Shown: in pieces, positions 43,043-51,391 of the stretch | How the letters are laid out: the number at the start of each line of letters is the position of its first letter | Position numbering within the stretch: position 1 is the first letter of the stretch | Origin: Rhodococcus sp. NBC_00297 | GTDB taxonomy: Bacteria; Actinomycetota; Actinomycetes; Mycobacteriales; Mycobacteriaceae | NCBI RefSeq assembly: GCF_036173065.1 | Contig: NZ_CP108041.1 | Location: 4,467,001-4,531,000 of the forward strand | DNA length: 64,000 nt | Reading direction: 5' to 3' | The notes under the pieces: model-generated | What the model saw: the letters and a program-made list of their open reading frames with translations, nothing else | Told to the model about the DNA's origin: nothing | Databases searched by the model: none | Position numbers and translations under genes: made by a program

Positions 43043-44560
43043 ATGAACACCGAAGCAGGCGCCCGTGTCGTGGTCACCGGAGCGACGGGCTACATCGGCG
43101 GTCGACTCGCCCCGCGACTGACGGAGGCCGGCTACCGGGTTCGCGTCCTCGCCCGGTCGCCTCAGAAGCTTCGCGACGTGCCGTGGGCTGCGGACGTCGA
43201 GGTGGTGCAGGGCGATCTGAGTGATCGCGAGTCGCTGGACGACGCGTTCCGGGACGTCGACGTCGTCTACTACCTCGTCCACTCCATGGGGGGATCCGAC
43301 CACTTCGCCGAGGCGGAGCGTCGGAGTGCGGAGAACGTGGCCGAAGCGGCGAAGGCCGCCGGGGTGCAGCGCATCGTGTATCTCGGCGGCCTCCACCCGG
43401 TGACCGGCGCGTTGTCCCCGCACCTCGAATCGCGTGCCGAGGTGGGCCGGATCCTCATCGAGTCCGGCGTCTTCACCGTGGTGCTGCAGGCGGGTGTCGT
43501 CATCGGCTCCGGATCCGCGTCGTTCGAGATGATCCGGCACCTCACCAATCGACTGCCCGTCATGACGACCCCCAAGTGGGTGCACAACCAGATCCAGCCG
43601 ATCGCCGTCCGCGACGTGCTGCACTACCTGATCGAGTCGGCGACCGCTCCGTTCGAGACGTCCCGTACCTGGGACATCGGTGGGCCGGACGTCCTGCAGT
43701 ACGGCGAGATGATGAACGAGTACGCGAGTGTGGCGGGTCTGCGCAAGCGTCGCATGCTGGTGTTGCCGGTGCTGACTCCCCGACTCGCCGGTCACTGGAT
43801 CGGGTTGGTCACGCCGATCCCACGCGGACTGGCCATGCCCCTCATCGAGTCACTGCAGTACGACGCCATCGCCCACGAACAGGACATCGACACGGTCGTC
43901 CCTCCGCCGGAGGGTGGATTGACCACATTCGCCGATTCCGTGCACCTCGCGCTGCGGCGCATCGAGGACGGGGAGGTGGAGACCACGTGGTCCAACGCGA
44001 CCGATGCCGGCGCCCCCTCCGATCCGCTGCCGTCGGACCCGGACTGGGCCGGCGAGGTGGTGTACGTCGACGAACGTGCGCAGGACTGCAACGCGCCACC
44101 GGAACTGCTGTGGGACGTCGTCGAGGGCATCGGTGGTGAGAACGGGTGGTACTCGTTCCCCGCTGCCTGGGTCATCCGCGGCTGGATGGACAAGATCGTC
44201 GGGGGCGTGGGACTCAAGCGCGGCCGTCGGGATCCACGTCGGTTGGTCAACGGCGAGGCGCTCGACTGGTGGCGCGTCGAGGAGATCGAGCGCGGGTCGC
44301 TGCTGCGTCTGCGCGCCGAGATGAAGGCGCCGGGCGGTGCCTGGCTGGAACTGCGCGTCCTTCCGCGCGACGGCGGGACCCGCTCCCGCTACGAGCAGCG
44401 CGCGATCTTCTTCCCGCGGGGGCTGGGCGGACGGCTGTACTGGTTCGCCATCATGCCGTTCCACGGTGTGATCTTCCGCGGAATGCTCGAGAACATCACG
44501 GGCAAGGCCGAACGCGCGGCCGACACCGGTGACAAACGGGATGAAACCCGCGTCGGATGA
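43043..44560 (+). CDS. SDR-type NAD(P)-binding protein with C-terminal DUF2867
   Basis: A protein of about 505 residues. The N-terminal 280 residues are an atypical short-chain dehydrogenase/NmrA-like fold (VVVTGATGYIGGRLAPRL nucleotide loop, then YYLVHSMGG). From about residue 320 a DUF2867 domain follows (a START-like fold; PPELLWDVVEGIGGENGWY). Such fusions are common in actinobacteria, and their substrates are unknown; lipid or ubiquinone-like ligands have been guessed. ATG at 43043 was chosen over 43034, since GGAG sits between them. ssrA starts 62 bases after the stop. Confidence 0.88.
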   Translation: MNTEAGARVVVTGATGYIGGRLAPRLTEAGYRVRVLARSPQKLRDVPWAADVEVVQGDLSDRESLDDAFRDVDVVYYLVHSMGGSDHFAEAERRSAENVAEAAKAAGVQRIVYLGGLHPVTGALSPHLESRAEVGRILIESGVFTVVLQAGVVIGSGSASFEMIRHLTNRLPVMTTPKWVHNQIQPIAVRDVLHYLIESATAPFETSRTWDIGGPDVLQYGEMMNEYASVAGLRKRRMLVLPVLTPRLAGHWIGLVTPIPRGLAMPLIESLQYDAIAHEQDIDTVVPPPEGGLTTFADSVHLALRRIEDGEVETTWSNATDAGAPSDPLPSDPDWAGEVVYVDERAQDCNAPPELLWDVVEGIGGENGWYSFPAAWVIRGWMDKIVGGVGLKRGRRDPRRLVNGEALDWWRVEEIERGSLLRLRAEMKAPGGAWLELRVLPRDGGTRSRYEQRAIFFPRGLGGRLYWFAIMPFHGVIFRGMLENITGKAERAADTGDKRDETRVG

Positions 44561-44563
44561 CGT

Positions 44564-44569
44564 TAGACT
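44564..44569 (+). promoter_or_regulatory. -10 box of ssrA
   Basis: TAGACT three bases after the preceding stop would start transcription near 44576. A TCCACCGG/CCGGTGGA hairpin (44576-44596) then lies in the 5' part of the precursor. The -35 region is weak. Confidence 0.4.
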
Positions 44570-44622
44570 GACGTGTCCACCGGGAAGACCGGTGGAACGA
44601 GACTTCGCCACAGCGGAGGAAA

Positions 44623-44992
44623 GGGGCTGAACGGTTTCGACTGTGTGCGTCTAGTCAGGGGAAGCGTGCCGGTGCAGGCGAGAGACCACCGCAAGCGTCA
44701 TCGCAAAAATATAAGCGCCGATTCCAATCAGCGCGACTACGCACTCGCTGCCTAAGTAGCGACTGCGTGTCTGTCAGTCCGATCTTGCCCTCGGGTCGGG
44801 TACTGGCATCAGCTAGAGGGCTCACCTGATCACTCGGTCACGGAGTGATGTGGGACATCAAACAGTGGCTGGGATCGTCATCCAGGCTTGTCTGCGAGAT
44901 CTGGAGATCCGAGTAGAGGCTTAGCAGACTGCGCACGGAGAAGCCCTGGCAAACCGACACAGGACCCGGGTTCGATTCCCGGCAGCTCCACC
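44623..44992 (+). ncRNA. ssrA: Transfer-messenger RNA (tmRNA)
   Basis: Starts GGGGCTGAACGGTTTCGAC and ends in a tRNA-like T-arm (GGGTTCGATTCCC) and acceptor CAGCTCC, which pairs with GGGGCTG at the 5' end. The tag frame is 44717-44755 and encodes ADSNQRDYALAA followed by TAA; the ALAA end is the degradation signal. The last bases read CCG, so the terminal A of CCA must be added or repaired. It rescues stalled ribosomes together with SmpB. Confidence 0.97.
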
Positions 44993-44995
44993 GAA

Positions 44996-45023
44996 CGGCC
45001 GGACACCATCAGGTGTCCGGCCG
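44996..45023 (+). terminator. Terminator after ssrA
   Basis: CGGCCGGACACC pairs with GGTGTCCGGCCG around an ATCA loop, followed by TCGTCGTG. It begins four bases after the tmRNA. Confidence 0.85.
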
Positions 45024-45115
45024 TCGTCGTGTCACCCCCCTGACGTCCGGCAGTGAGGGCGCGACGTTCGCCACTGCCAGGCATCCAGCGGCCGGAGCGC
45101 CCCGAATCAAGAACC

Positions 45116-45772
45116 ATGAGTGTTGACGACGTCGCGGCCCCGACTCTGCACGGGCTCCGGTCCGGGCCCGCCGACTCCACGGTGCTGGTTCTGCACGGCG
45201 GCAAGGTGACCAGCCACGACCGTGCCCGTCCGTGGCAGCTGTCGGCTCTGCGCATGGTCCCCTTCACGCGCATGCTCCGGCGCGCGACGGGGCCATCGGT
45301 CGCGGTGACCCAGTTGCAGTACCGGTACCGCGGCTGGAACGGCGCCGACCGCAGTCCCGTCGCGGACGCGTGGTGGGCGTGCGAGCAGATCCGCGACACG
45401 TACGGACCGGGGACTCCCATCACCGTGCTCGGTCACTCCATGGGCGGTCGCACGGCAGCAGCGATCGCGGGGCACCCCGACGTGGTGGCTCTCGTCGCGC
45501 TGGCGCCGTGGTGGCCCGATGGCAGGGAGACCGACACCCTGCGCGCCGATCAGCGCCTGTTGGTCCTGCACGGCACCGTCGACCGGTGGACCGACCCCGT
45601 CGCGTCCCGCGCCGCGACCGAACGCGCCGCCGCGCGCGGTGTCGACGCCTTGTTCGTTCCGATGGCGGGAGCGGGTCACTTCATGCTTCGATCACCGCGG
45701 ACATGGTCGCGGCGGGTACGGGAGTTCGTCGTCGACCAATCGCGCGAGGTGTCGTCTACGAAACCCGAGTGA
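45116..45772 (+). CDS. Alpha/beta-hydrolase
   Basis: A 218-residue serine hydrolase fold: nucleophile elbow GHSMGGR near residue 110, catalytic Asp in HGTVDRWTD and His in GAGHFML. There is no lid domain. The ATG at 45116 was chosen by the conserved start; the upstream ribosome site is weak. It precedes the lipid-modification operon in the same direction with a 59-bp gap and may or may not be part of it. The substrate is unknown. Confidence 0.82.
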   Translation: MSVDDVAAPTLHGLRSGPADSTVLVLHGGKVTSHDRARPWQLSALRMVPFTRMLRRATGPSVAVTQLQYRYRGWNGADRSPVADAWWACEQIRDTYGPGTPITVLGHSMGGRTAAAIAGHPDVVALVALAPWWPDGRETDTLRADQRLLVLHGTVDRWTDPVASRAATERAAARGVDALFVPMAGAGHFMLRSPRTWSRRVREFVVDQSREVSSTKPE

Positions 45773-45831
45773 CACTGCGAGCGGTCCGACGCACAGCGGC
45801 CGGCCGATCGCATCACGTAGGGAGAAGACAC

Positions 45832-47130
45832 ATGGCTCACGATGCTCACACCGACCGGCGCATCGCCGTGGTCGGCGCCGGCGTCGCCGGCCTCACGGCA
45901 GCGTACGTGCTGTCGAAGACTGCTCGCGTCACGCTGTACGAGGCCGACGGCCGTCTCGGCGGTCACGCGGACACCCACGTCGTGTCCACCCCGCAGGGTG
46001 ATCTGCCCGTGGACACGGGCTTCATCGTCCACAACGACCGGACATACCCGACACTGCAGCGACTGTTTCGCGAATTGGACATTCCGACACAGGAATCGGA
46101 CATGAGCATGTCGATCCGCTGCGACGGATGCGGGCTCGAGTACTCGGGTGGGCAGGGCCTCTCCGGGCTGATCCCCGGCCCCGGCAGCGTGGTCCGCGGT
46201 CGCTACCTGCGGATGCTGCTCGAGGTCACCCGCTTCCACCGTGTCGCCCGTGCGCTGCTCGCGTCCGACGACGATGATGCGACGGTCGCCGATGTGCTTG
46301 CCCGGCACGAGTTCTCGCAGTACTTCGAATCGCACTTCATGACGCCCCTCGTGTCCGCCGTGTGGTCGTGCGAGCCGTCACGGGCCCTGGACTACCCGGC
46401 CCGGTACCTCTTCTCGTTTCTCGAGCATCACGGGATGCTCGGCGTCGGCGGTTCGCCGACCTGGCGCACCGTGACCGGTGGATCCGCCCGCTACGTCGAG
46501 CGTGTCGCCGAGACGATTGCCGACATCCGTTCGGGCACACCGGTGGCCGCCATCCGGCGGGGCGACCAGTCGGTCGAGATCGAGGACGCCTCCGGGCACA
46601 CGGAGACGGTCGATGCCGTCGTCGTCGCGACGCATCCCCAGCAGGCGCTGAAGATGCTCGCTGAGCCCACCTCGACGGAGCACCTCGTTCTCGGTGCCAT
46701 GCCGTACTCGCCCAACGTGGCTCGGCTCCACACCGACGAGAGCGTGCTCCCGCGTCTGCGGCGTGCCCGCGCCTCGTGGAACTACCGCATGCCGGCGTGC
46801 GATGCGGCGCCGGGCGGAGTGGTGGTCACCTATGACATGTCACGGCTGCAGCGGCTGCCCGACACCGGCTCCCGGTACCTCGTGACGTTGGGCGACGAGG
46901 ACGATCCCACGGCCGAGGGTGCCGCACTCGACCCGTCCGCCGTGCTCGAGACGATGCGGTACGAGCATCCCCTCTACACGTCCGAGTCGGTCGCCGCGCA
47001 GGCGCGACTCGGCGAGCTCGACACCGACCTGGTCGCTTTCGCGGGCGCCTACCACGGGTGGGGCTTCCACGAGGACGGTGCGGCCTCGGGCCTGCGCGCG
47101 GCGGAACGTCTGGGCGGGGTCTGGGCATGA
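45832..47130 (+). CDS. FAD-dependent amine-oxidase-like protein (Rv0449c-like)
   Basis: A 432-residue flavoprotein with the FAD loop VVGAGVAGLTAAYVLS and the second FAD region GRLGGHADTH. The family includes desaturase- and cyclopropane-associated oxidoreductases. GGAGAAG precedes the ATG at 45832. The stop overlaps the next ATG (ATGA). The run of this gene, DUF1365, UfaA1, a second CFA-type methyltransferase and DUF1295 is the known order at M. tuberculosis Rv0449c-Rv0446c, with an additional methyltransferase. I infer a role in modifying unsaturated acyl chains of membrane lipids. Confidence 0.88.
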   Translation: MAHDAHTDRRIAVVGAGVAGLTAAYVLSKTARVTLYEADGRLGGHADTHVVSTPQGDLPVDTGFIVHNDRTYPTLQRLFRELDIPTQESDMSMSIRCDGCGLEYSGGQGLSGLIPGPGSVVRGRYLRMLLEVTRFHRVARALLASDDDDATVADVLARHEFSQYFESHFMTPLVSAVWSCEPSRALDYPARYLFSFLEHHGMLGVGGSPTWRTVTGGSARYVERVAETIADIRSGTPVAAIRRGDQSVEIEDASGHTETVDAVVVATHPQQALKMLAEPTSTEHLVLGAMPYSPNVARLHTDESVLPRLRRARASWNYRMPACDAAPGGVVVTYDMSRLQRLPDTGSRYLVTLGDEDDPTAEGAALDPSAVLETMRYEHPLYTSESVAAQARLGELDTDLVAFAGAYHGWGFHEDGAASGLRAAERLGGVWA

Positions 47131-49229
47131 CCGCCGTCGACACCCGCGCCGCTGCCGGTACTCGCACCGCCATGATCTACGAGACCTCCATCAGGCACGT
47201 GCGGCGCGAGCCGATCGAGAACGAGTTCACGTATCGCAGCTACTCGTGGTTCGTCGACATCGACGCACTCCCGTCGCTGCCCGGCCCGCTCGCGCCGTTC
47301 GCGAAGATCGACGCCGCCGACCACGTGGGCGATCCGTCGGCGACGCTGCGGGCCAACCTCGACGACTTCCTCCGGGCACACGGCCGGGTACCCGTCGCGG
47401 GGCGGATCACGATGCTGACCAACGCTCGTGTTCTCGGGTACGTCTTCAACCCCCTGACGGTCTACTGGCTGCACGATGTCGCCGGCCGCGTCGAGCACGT
47501 GGTCGCCGAGGTGCACAACACCTACGGCGAACGTCACCGCTACCTGCTGGACACGGACGCGCGCGGGGCGGCGCGCACGCCCAAGGAGTTCTACGTCTCG
47601 CCGTTCAACGACGTCAGCGGGGAGTACGCGATGCGCCTCCCGGAGCCCGACGGCTCCCTCGCCCTGTCGATCACGCTGCTCCGGGACGGGCACCCCCCGT
47701 TCGTCGCGGTCATGTCCGGCACCGGACGCCCCGCGACGACGGGCCGCGTCCTGGGCGTTCTCGCACGAGCCCCCCTCGCCCCGCACGTGGTCACCGCGCG
47801 CATCCGGCGTCAGGGGATCGGGTTGTGGGCGCGTGGGCTCCGCACGGTTCCGCGTCCGCCGGTGCGCGGCGACGTACCCGCCGTGGTGGACCGGCACGGT
47901 CCGCTCTCCACTCCGCTCGGCTCGGCAGTACCCCCTCGATCAGAAGGCACCAGGATGACTCAGTACGCCGTGGCATCGACCGTCGACGCCGAACGTTGGC
48001 CCTCCATCGCGACGGCGCCGGTCACCGTCAAGGCGCGCCTCGCCGCGCCCGTCGCCGACGCTCTCTTCCGCAGGGCGGCAGAACATCTCGCGATCCGGGT
48101 CGAGATGCCGAACGGCGTCGTCATCGGAGGTGGCGCGAACGATCCCACCGCCCCGGTGATGACGATCCACCGCCCACGCGACTTCGCGGCGCGCGTGGGG
48201 GAGAGTGGGCTCATCGGATTCGGTGAGGCCTACATGGCCGGCGACTGGGACGCGCCCGACCTCACGGCGGCACTCGGTGTCTTCGCCGAACGCATGGCGA
48301 CCCTCATCCCGAAGTGGTTGCAACGCCTGCGCGGCCTGTACATCCCCAAGCAGCCGGTCTCCGAGACCAACACCACGAGCAACACGCGCTCGAACATCTC
48401 GCGCCACTACGACCTGTCGAACGAGATGTTCGAACTGTTCCTGGACGAGACCATGACCTACTCGAGTGCGCTGTTCCCGTCGCTGACCCCGCAGCCCGGA
48501 TGGGACGACATCGCCGCCGCCCAGCGGTCCAAGATCGATCGACTGCTCGATCGCGCGGGGGTGACCGCGGGAACACGCGTTCTGGAGATCGGCACGGGCT
48601 GGGGCGAACTCGCCATCCGCGCCGCCGAACGCGGTGCCACGGTGCGGTCGGTGACCCTGTCCACCGAGCAACTGGAACTCGCGTGCAAGCGCATCGACGC
48701 CGCCGGCCACGCCGACCGGGTCCAGGTCGATCTCCTGGACTACCGGCTGGTCGACGGCGAGTACGACGCGATCGTGTCCGTCGAGATGATCGAGGCCGTG
48801 GGACACCAGTACTGGGGCGAGTACTTCCGCACCATCGACTCGTTGCTCGCCCCCGGAGGCAAGGTGGCGATCCAGGCCATCACCATGCCGCACGAGCGCA
48901 TGCTGGCCACGCGCAACACGTACACGTGGGTACACAAGTACATCTTCCCCGGCGGGTTCCTCCCGTCGATCCGCGCGATCGAGAGCATCACCGAGAAGGA
49001 GACGACGCTGCGCGTGCGAGAGCGTCTGTCCATCGGCGACCACTACGCCCGCACCCTGCGCCTGTGGGACGAGCGCTTCCACGCGCACGCCGAGGAGGCC
49101 CGGATGCTGGGCTTCGACGACGTGTTCGCCCGCATGTGGCACTTCTACCTCTGCTATTCCGAGGCCGGTTTCGGCTCCGGCTACATCGATGTCCAGCAGA
49201 TCCTGCTCGAACGAAGGAGCGACCGATGA
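47127..49229 (+). CDS. DUF1365-UfaA1 fusion: acyl-lipid methyltransferase with N-terminal DUF1365
   Basis: One open frame of 700 residues joins two normally separate proteins. Residues 1-276 are DUF1365 (IYETSIRHVRREPIENEF, then VLGYVFNPLTVYWLHD). Residues 277-700 are a cyclopropane-fatty-acid-synthase-type methyltransferase closely like M. tuberculosis UfaA1 (GLIGFGEAYMAGDWD, SAM site LEIGTGWGELAIRAAERGA, SVEMIEAVGHQYWG, ITMPHERMLATRNTY). UfaA1 has been reported to methylate oleate towards 10-methylstearate. No stop separates the halves; the linker has a CGA codon at about 47937, one change from TGA. A second start at 47955 has its own ribosome site, so a free methyltransferase could also be made. 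Confidence 0.82.
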   Translation: MTAVDTRAAAGTRTAMIYETSIRHVRREPIENEFTYRSYSWFVDIDALPSLPGPLAPFAKIDAADHVGDPSATLRANLDDFLRAHGRVPVAGRITMLTNARVLGYVFNPLTVYWLHDVAGRVEHVVAEVHNTYGERHRYLLDTDARGAARTPKEFYVSPFNDVSGEYAMRLPEPDGSLALSITLLRDGHPPFVAVMSGTGRPATTGRVLGVLARAPLAPHVVTARIRRQGIGLWARGLRTVPRPPVRGDVPAVVDRHGPLSTPLGSAVPPRSEGTRMTQYAVASTVDAERWPSIATAPVTVKARLAAPVADALFRRAAEHLAIRVEMPNGVVIGGGANDPTAPVMTIHRPRDFAARVGESGLIGFGEAYMAGDWDAPDLTAALGVFAERMATLIPKWLQRLRGLYIPKQPVSETNTTSNTRSNISRHYDLSNEMFELFLDETMTYSSALFPSLTPQPGWDDIAAAQRSKIDRLLDRAGVTAGTRVLEIGTGWGELAIRAAERGATVRSVTLSTEQLELACKRIDAAGHADRVQVDLLDYRLVDGEYDAIVSVEMIEAVGHQYWGEYFRTIDSLLAPGGKVAIQAITMPHERMLATRNTYTWVHKYIFPGGFLPSIRAIESITEKETTLRVRERLSIGDHYARTLRLWDERFHAHAEEARMLGFDDVFARMWHFYLCYSEAGFGSGYIDVQQILLERRSDR
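47942..47957 (+). promoter_or_regulatory. Internal ribosome site and ATG before the UfaA1 half
   Basis: AGAAGG followed by ATG at 47955, in frame with the fusion. The position is the normal start of a free UfaA1-type protein (MTQYAVASTVDAERWP). Confidence 0.55.
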
Positions 49230-50521
49230 CCGGCACCCCCACCGTGGCCGCACGGCTCGAAGACCTGATCGCCCCCTTCGTCGGCGGCGCGCTGCCGGTG
49301 CACCTGACTGCGTGGGACGGCTCGACCGCCGGCCCCACCGACGCGCCGAAGGTGACGCTGTACAGCCCGAACGTCCTGCGACGGTTGCTGTGGAGCCCGG
49401 GGGAACTGGGTGCTGCTCAGGCGTACGTCACCGGTGAACTCGACGTGGAAGGTGACCTCGACGAGGCGCTGACGCACGTGTGGGACGTGGTGCGCACCCG
49501 TCGGCTGACGGCCGTGCGGCCCAGCCCGAAGGCGATCGTCGAGCTCGTCCGCACCGCGGCGTCGCTCGGTGTCGTCGGGGTGAAGCAGGCCCGCCCTCTT
49601 CCCGCCCCCGCCTCGCAGGCGGTCATCAAGGGTCGGCTGCACTCGCTGGTGCGCGATCGCGCGGCGATCAGCCACCACTACGACCTGTCGAACGAGTTCT
49701 ACGAGATGGTGCTCGACCCGCAGATGGCGTACTCGAGCGGCTACTGGACGTCGGACTCGCCCGACTACGGCCTCGAGGACGCGCAGCGCGACAAGCTCGA
49801 CCTCGTGTGCCGCAAGATCGGCCTCGGCCGCCCCGGAATGCGGTTCCTCGACGTCGGGTGCGGATGGGGGTCGCTGAGCCTGCACGCGGCGGAACATTTC
49901 GACGCGCAGGTCGTCGGCGTCACCATCTCCCGCGAGCAGAAGGCCTTCATCGACAAGCGCATCGCGGACCGCGGCCTGCAGGACCGGGTGGAGATCCGCA
50001 TCCAGGACTACCGAGAGGTGCCCGACGGCCCCTTCGACGCCGTCGCGTCCATCGAGATGGGCGAGCACGTCGGCGAGAAGAACTATCCGATCTACGCGAA
50101 GGCGCTGCACGACAACGTGGTGCCCGGCGGCCGGGTGCTGGTGCAGCAGATGTCGCGCAAGGCGGGGGACAACCCTGGCGGCGGTGCCTTCATCGAGTCG
50201 TTCATCGCCCCCGACATGTACATGCGGCCCGTGGGTGCGACGGTCGCCATGATCGAGGAGTCGGGTCTCGAGGTCCGCGACGTGCACGCCCTGCGCGAGC
50301 ACTACGTCCGCACCGTCGACGCCTGGTACGCGACCTTCGAGAGCCGCTGGGACGATCTGGTCGCACTCGTCGGAGACGAGGTGGCGCGGGTGTGGCGTCT
50401 GTACCTCGTGGGCGGCGGAATGGCGTTCCGCGACGGCCGGATGGGTGTCGACCAGATCCTGTCCGTCCGCCCCGACGACCGCGGCGTGTCCTCGATGCCG
50501 CTGGTGCGGACGCACGGATGA
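49226..50521 (+). CDS. Second cyclopropane-fatty-acid-synthase-type SAM methyltransferase
   Basis: A 431-residue CFA-synthase-like enzyme, distinct from the UfaA1 half of the upstream gene. The first 130 residues form the lipid-binding domain (LGAAQAYVTGELDVEGDLD), then ISHHYDLSNEFYEMVL and the SAM loop FLDVGCGWGSLSLHAAEHF. The catalytic-site stretch SIEMGEHVGEKNY is present. It should transfer a methylene or methyl group to double bonds in phospholipid acyl chains. ATG at 49226 overlaps the previous stop, and AAGGAG lies six bases upstream. The pair of unlike methyltransferases suggests two steps or two substrates. Confidence 0.9.
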   Translation: MTGTPTVAARLEDLIAPFVGGALPVHLTAWDGSTAGPTDAPKVTLYSPNVLRRLLWSPGELGAAQAYVTGELDVEGDLDEALTHVWDVVRTRRLTAVRPSPKAIVELVRTAASLGVVGVKQARPLPAPASQAVIKGRLHSLVRDRAAISHHYDLSNEFYEMVLDPQMAYSSGYWTSDSPDYGLEDAQRDKLDLVCRKIGLGRPGMRFLDVGCGWGSLSLHAAEHFDAQVVGVTISREQKAFIDKRIADRGLQDRVEIRIQDYREVPDGPFDAVASIEMGEHVGEKNYPIYAKALHDNVVPGGRVLVQQMSRKAGDNPGGGAFIESFIAPDMYMRPVGATVAMIEESGLEVRDVHALREHYVRTVDAWYATFESRWDDLVALVGDEVARVWRLYLVGGGMAFRDGRMGVDQILSVRPDDRGVSSMPLVRTHG

Positions 50522-51312
50522 CGGACTTCTCCTGGTCCGATCTGGCCGTCGTGTCGGCGTTCTCCCTGCTGGCGGTGGCGGTTGTCCTCACCGTCACCGC
50601 GGTCGTCGGCTTCCGTATCGGTCGGCACAACGTGGTCGACGTGAGCTGGGGGGCAGGCTTCGTCGCGGTGGCGATCGCCGCGGCACTGGCCGGGTCTGGC
50701 GACGGGTGGCGGCGAGTGCTGATGCTGGTGCTCGTCGGAGCCTGGGGCACCCGTCTCGCGGTCTCGATGTTCCGCCGCTCACGGGGCAAGGGCGAGGACC
50801 CGCGGTACGAGAAGATGCTGTCGAACGCGCCGGGCAGCCCCGCTGTGTACGCGATCCGCAAGATCTATCTCACGCAGGGTGTCGCGCTGTGGTTCGTGTC
50901 GCTGCCGGTGCAGGTCGCCGCCGTGTCCGACGGATCGTTCGGCGTCGTCTCTGCGGTGGGCGTCGCTCTGTGGGTCCTGGGCATCGTCTTCGAGACGGTG
51001 GGGGATCGTCAGATGGACGCCTTCAAGGCGGACGCGTCCCGCAAGGGCACCATCATGGACCGGGGCTTGTGGCGGTACACGCGCCACCCCAACTACTTCG
51101 GTGATGCCTGTGTCTGGTGGGGCATCTTCCTGGTCTCCGCGGCGCACTGGCCCGGTGTGCTGACCGTCCTCTCGCCGGTTGCCATGACGTACTTCCTCGT
51201 GTTCGCGACGGGTGCGCGGCTGCTCGAGCAGCACATGGCGGAGCGGCCTGGATATCGCGAGTACCAGCAGCGCACCAGCTACTTCGTTCCGCTCCCGCCC
51301 CGCAAGGCCTGA
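50518..51312 (+). CDS. DUF1295 (steroid 5-alpha-reductase-like) membrane protein
   Basis: A 264-residue protein with six to seven membrane helices. The C-terminal half has the family signature GLWRYTRHPNYFGDACVWWG and GARLLEQHMAERPGYREYQ. Relatives include steroid 5-alpha-reductases and isoprenylcysteine methyltransferases, and the family is often found beside CFA-type methyltransferases. The ATG at 50518 overlaps the upstream stop, so it ends the operon. I infer reduction of a methylene or enone lipid intermediate with NADPH, but the activity is not proven. Confidence 0.88.
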   Translation: MTDFSWSDLAVVSAFSLLAVAVVLTVTAVVGFRIGRHNVVDVSWGAGFVAVAIAAALAGSGDGWRRVLMLVLVGAWGTRLAVSMFRRSRGKGEDPRYEKMLSNAPGSPAVYAIRKIYLTQGVALWFVSLPVQVAAVSDGSFGVVSAVGVALWVLGIVFETVGDRQMDAFKADASRKGTIMDRGLWRYTRHPNYFGDACVWWGIFLVSAAHWPGVLTVLSPVAMTYFLVFATGARLLEQHMAERPGYREYQQRTSYFVPLPPRKA

Positions 51313-51325
51313 GCGGGCCCGACTT

Positions 51326-51374
51326 CCGGTCACGCACGCAGCCCCGAGGAGGGGTGGTCTGCGCGCGTGACCGG
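51326..51374. terminator. Long-arm hairpin between DUF1295 and treY
   Basis: CCGGTCACGCACGC (51326-51339) pairs with GCGCGCGTGACCGG (51361-51374), one mismatch, between two convergent genes. The loop is about 21 bases. It could end transcription from both sides. Confidence 0.5.
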
Positions 51375-51391
51375 TTCACCTCGAGATCAGG

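Noticed and set aside
44576-44596. Terminator before ssrA
   Set aside because: The TCCACCGG hairpin lies downstream of the likely ssrA start point and has no tail, so it is more likely part of the tmRNA precursor.
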